DNA from: Echinococcus granulosus
Lineage: Eukaryota > Platyhelminthes > Cestoda > Cyclophyllidea > Taeniidae
Length of the DNA stretch: 64,000 nucleotides
Direction: 5' to 3'
Assembly: GCF_000524195.1 (NCBI RefSeq)
Contig: NW_020170394.1
Location: 674,639-738,638 of the forward strand
Shown here: positions 62,172-64,000 of the stretch, piece after piece
How the letters are laid out: each line of letters starts with the position of its first letter
Numbering within the stretch: the first letter of the stretch is position 1
Notes under the pieces: generated by a model
What the model was told of the DNA's origin: nothing
Databases searched by the model: none
The model's input: only the letters and a program-made list of their open reading frames with translations
Position numbers and translations under genes: made by a program

Positions 62172-64000
62172 TGGTTCGTTTATATCCACGTCTGATTCCT
62201 TACGAATTTTTAGTTAATTTCTTTTACAGTTAAGCAAATCAGCCGTCGTGGCTTAGTACACCTTCAATTATCCTCATTCCTAGAGCCTTCATGGTGTTAA
62301 AAATCAACCTTTTTCTCAGAGATTCCTGTTAACAATCCCTGCTAAGTTCTGTAATTTTGTTTTACTTTCTCGGTGATCGTTTACTGGCTTGCCTCCGCCG
62401 GAAGCAGCAGATTTGCAGCTAGTAATTTGGTAAGCCACTCGCCTTATTTCTGCTGTGCAGTTAGGGTAACATTTTAACATGCAAAATCCTGCTTTATTCT
62501 GAGGTCAAGATGACGGGCTGTACCGGGGCAAAAAAAAAACTACCCTTGAATGTATAGGAACCGTTTCATTTACCCAACCTTCTTATAAGACTCGCTGATC
62601 GCACTGACCGATAAGCATGATGCATTTATGTAGCGTCCCGAGACCCCCTGAAGACGAAAGAAGACACAATACTCTGGCAGAATGTACATATTCAGCACGG
62701 AGAAGGTGTCTGGGCTATTGGCATGGCCCAAAAGGCCGGCCCACCCAGCGAGGTACAAGGGGCCTAATTCAAAGTACAAAAGTGGCGCCTCACCAGAACC
62801 GAGGGATAAACCACTATCGTATTACACTTATTGCCCTGAAGCCAGTTTTCAATGGCTGAAGTGAGAGATCCTCAGCTTGTCGCGGTCGCCATGGCCAGAG
62901 GGTCTGTGTGGGAGTGCACACGTGTTTTTCTTTGGTCAGAAGGCGGACTAGAAACAGCGATTACCACGCTACTTCCGCTAAGGTTTAGTCGGACGTGCTA
63001 TGATGGCCATTATCCGAGCGATTGTGCAACTGAACCTTAGTTTTAACAGACGCTATTACTGTACAACGTCTTGGCACGTCAAAATAATGCACGTTTATGT
63101 ATTCCATTCTTGAAATAGAGGATTGCTACAAAATTCTTCCTATGAAAAGACCCTGTGTGGAAGGGGGTTGTGGTGCCAGTCGATAGTCCTGACAATTTAG
63201 TTTAAAACAATTTTTGTATGCACGAAACGTGGATCCTAAGCCTAAAGCTGGGATATTTACATGAGATTGGAATTAGTGTAAACAACTAAGCAGATCGCCC
63301 CAACGTCGCCTGAGTAGAAGTACTGGGTTTCTGACTTGACATCCTTCGGATTTGGATTGCGATCACTACGTAGCGGGTAAACTCAATCATGTAAACTTTT
63401 TGCTTTCTAGCCTTGTTACTTTCCCCGAGATACCACAGCTTATCACTTGAATGGAGTGTATGTGCTCGCCTTGTGATATTTATACATTTGGACATTTTTT
63501 ATGTCATTCATTGTCTGCTAAACGCGAATATTTGGCAGAATTAATCCGCATCATTTACCAACTCATACCGACCAAGAATTTCGAAAAAAAAATATTCAGT
63601 TAGTTAAGTCCTTATATTTTTTAAAGTGCCTTCCATTCCACAAAAGATTTCAAAACTTTTGCGTCTTTTACACGTACTCATGATGATTTGTACAGTATGA
63701 TAAAAAGTTATTTAAGAAACTGAGTATTATTTTATCAAATGCCAGTTCCGGTTTTGGCTGTTGCCAACATTCAGAAGCAAAATCTGCCTTATTTACTTCA
63801 TCTTTGCTTGAAACCCAGTGGCAATAGACGCACACTTTTGCCTGCCCTCTGCGCGTCCGTTGGGCGCGCCCATCACAAAAAGCGCCGCTCCTGAGGCGCG
63901 AAAAAGGACGAGTGCTTTTTGTCTGACGGGACGAGTCACTCACTTCGCTAAGCATGCATTGTCTGGAGCTAAAAGTGGCACAAATGGGCAGTCACGTTGG
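62172..64000. other. Right-hand region without a supported gene
   Basis: About 1.8 kb with no convincing exon. The stretch about 62600-63040 has higher GC and overlapping open frames in two phases, typical of a repeat remnant. From about 63835 to 63960 there is a CpG-rich patch with GGGCGCGCCC and GCGCCGCTCCTGAGGCGC, which could be the promoter or first exon of a gene beyond the right edge. The minus-strand ORF 63955-63668 crosses it, but nothing in it is recognisable. Confidence 0.35.

Noticed and set aside
63870..63905. GC hairpin followed by AAAAA, resembling a bacterial terminator
   Set aside because: The genome is eukaryotic with spliced genes, so a Rho-independent terminator has no meaning here.
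1..64000. CRISPR arrays, rRNA and tRNA genes, bacterial operons
   Set aside because: No regularly spaced repeats, conserved rRNA words or tRNA-like folds were seen, and the gene structure is eukaryotic throughout.

Overview
The window is nuclear DNA of a eukaryote with spliced, animal-type genes. All six recognisable genes have closest known counterparts in animals. Many introns are only 28-45 nt, and others run to several hundred nt or more than 1 kb. This bimodal pattern, the moderately AT-rich intergenic DNA and splice acceptors lying next to start codons fit a parasitic flatworm (Platyhelminthes), probably a tapeworm. The phylum is an inference, not something read directly. There are no operons, CRISPR arrays, rRNA or recognisable tRNA genes. 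Gene models were built by hand from splice signals, reading phase and remembered family alignments; no search was run.

Layout from left to right. (1) About 167-4946, minus strand: STK36/Fused kinase, with its C-terminal part running towards or past the left edge. (2) 6642-9835, plus: complete nine-exon S28 serine carboxypeptidase (PRCP-like, 501 aa). (3) 24042-10986, minus: PAXIP1/PTIP homologue with six BRCT domains, a very long Gln-rich middle and a C-terminal extension, about 2,073 aa in 22 exons; one of its introns holds an unexplained long ORF (17422-18156). (4) 25279-56547, plus: DYNC2H1, the cytoplasmic dynein-2 heavy chain, 48 exons and about 4,530 aa. (5) 57856-59646, plus: mitochondrial citrate synthase, seven exons, 465 aa. 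(6) 60835-61314, plus: LTO1-like Yae1-domain protein in a single exon. (7) 61695-62171, plus: a small two-exon gene candidate of unknown function. The rest, 62172-64000, shows no supported gene and ends in a short CpG-rich patch.

The genes do not form one pathway. STK36 and DYNC2H1 are both cilium/Hedgehog-linked in other animals. PAXIP1 and DYNC2H1 are head-to-head about 1.2 kb apart, as are STK36 and the peptidase about 1.7 kb apart; the peptidase and PAXIP1 converge. The points most worth checking are the 28-35 nt introns, three GC-AG introns in DYNC2H1, the PAXIP1 extension, the ORF inside the PAXIP1 intron and the small two-exon gene after LTO1.
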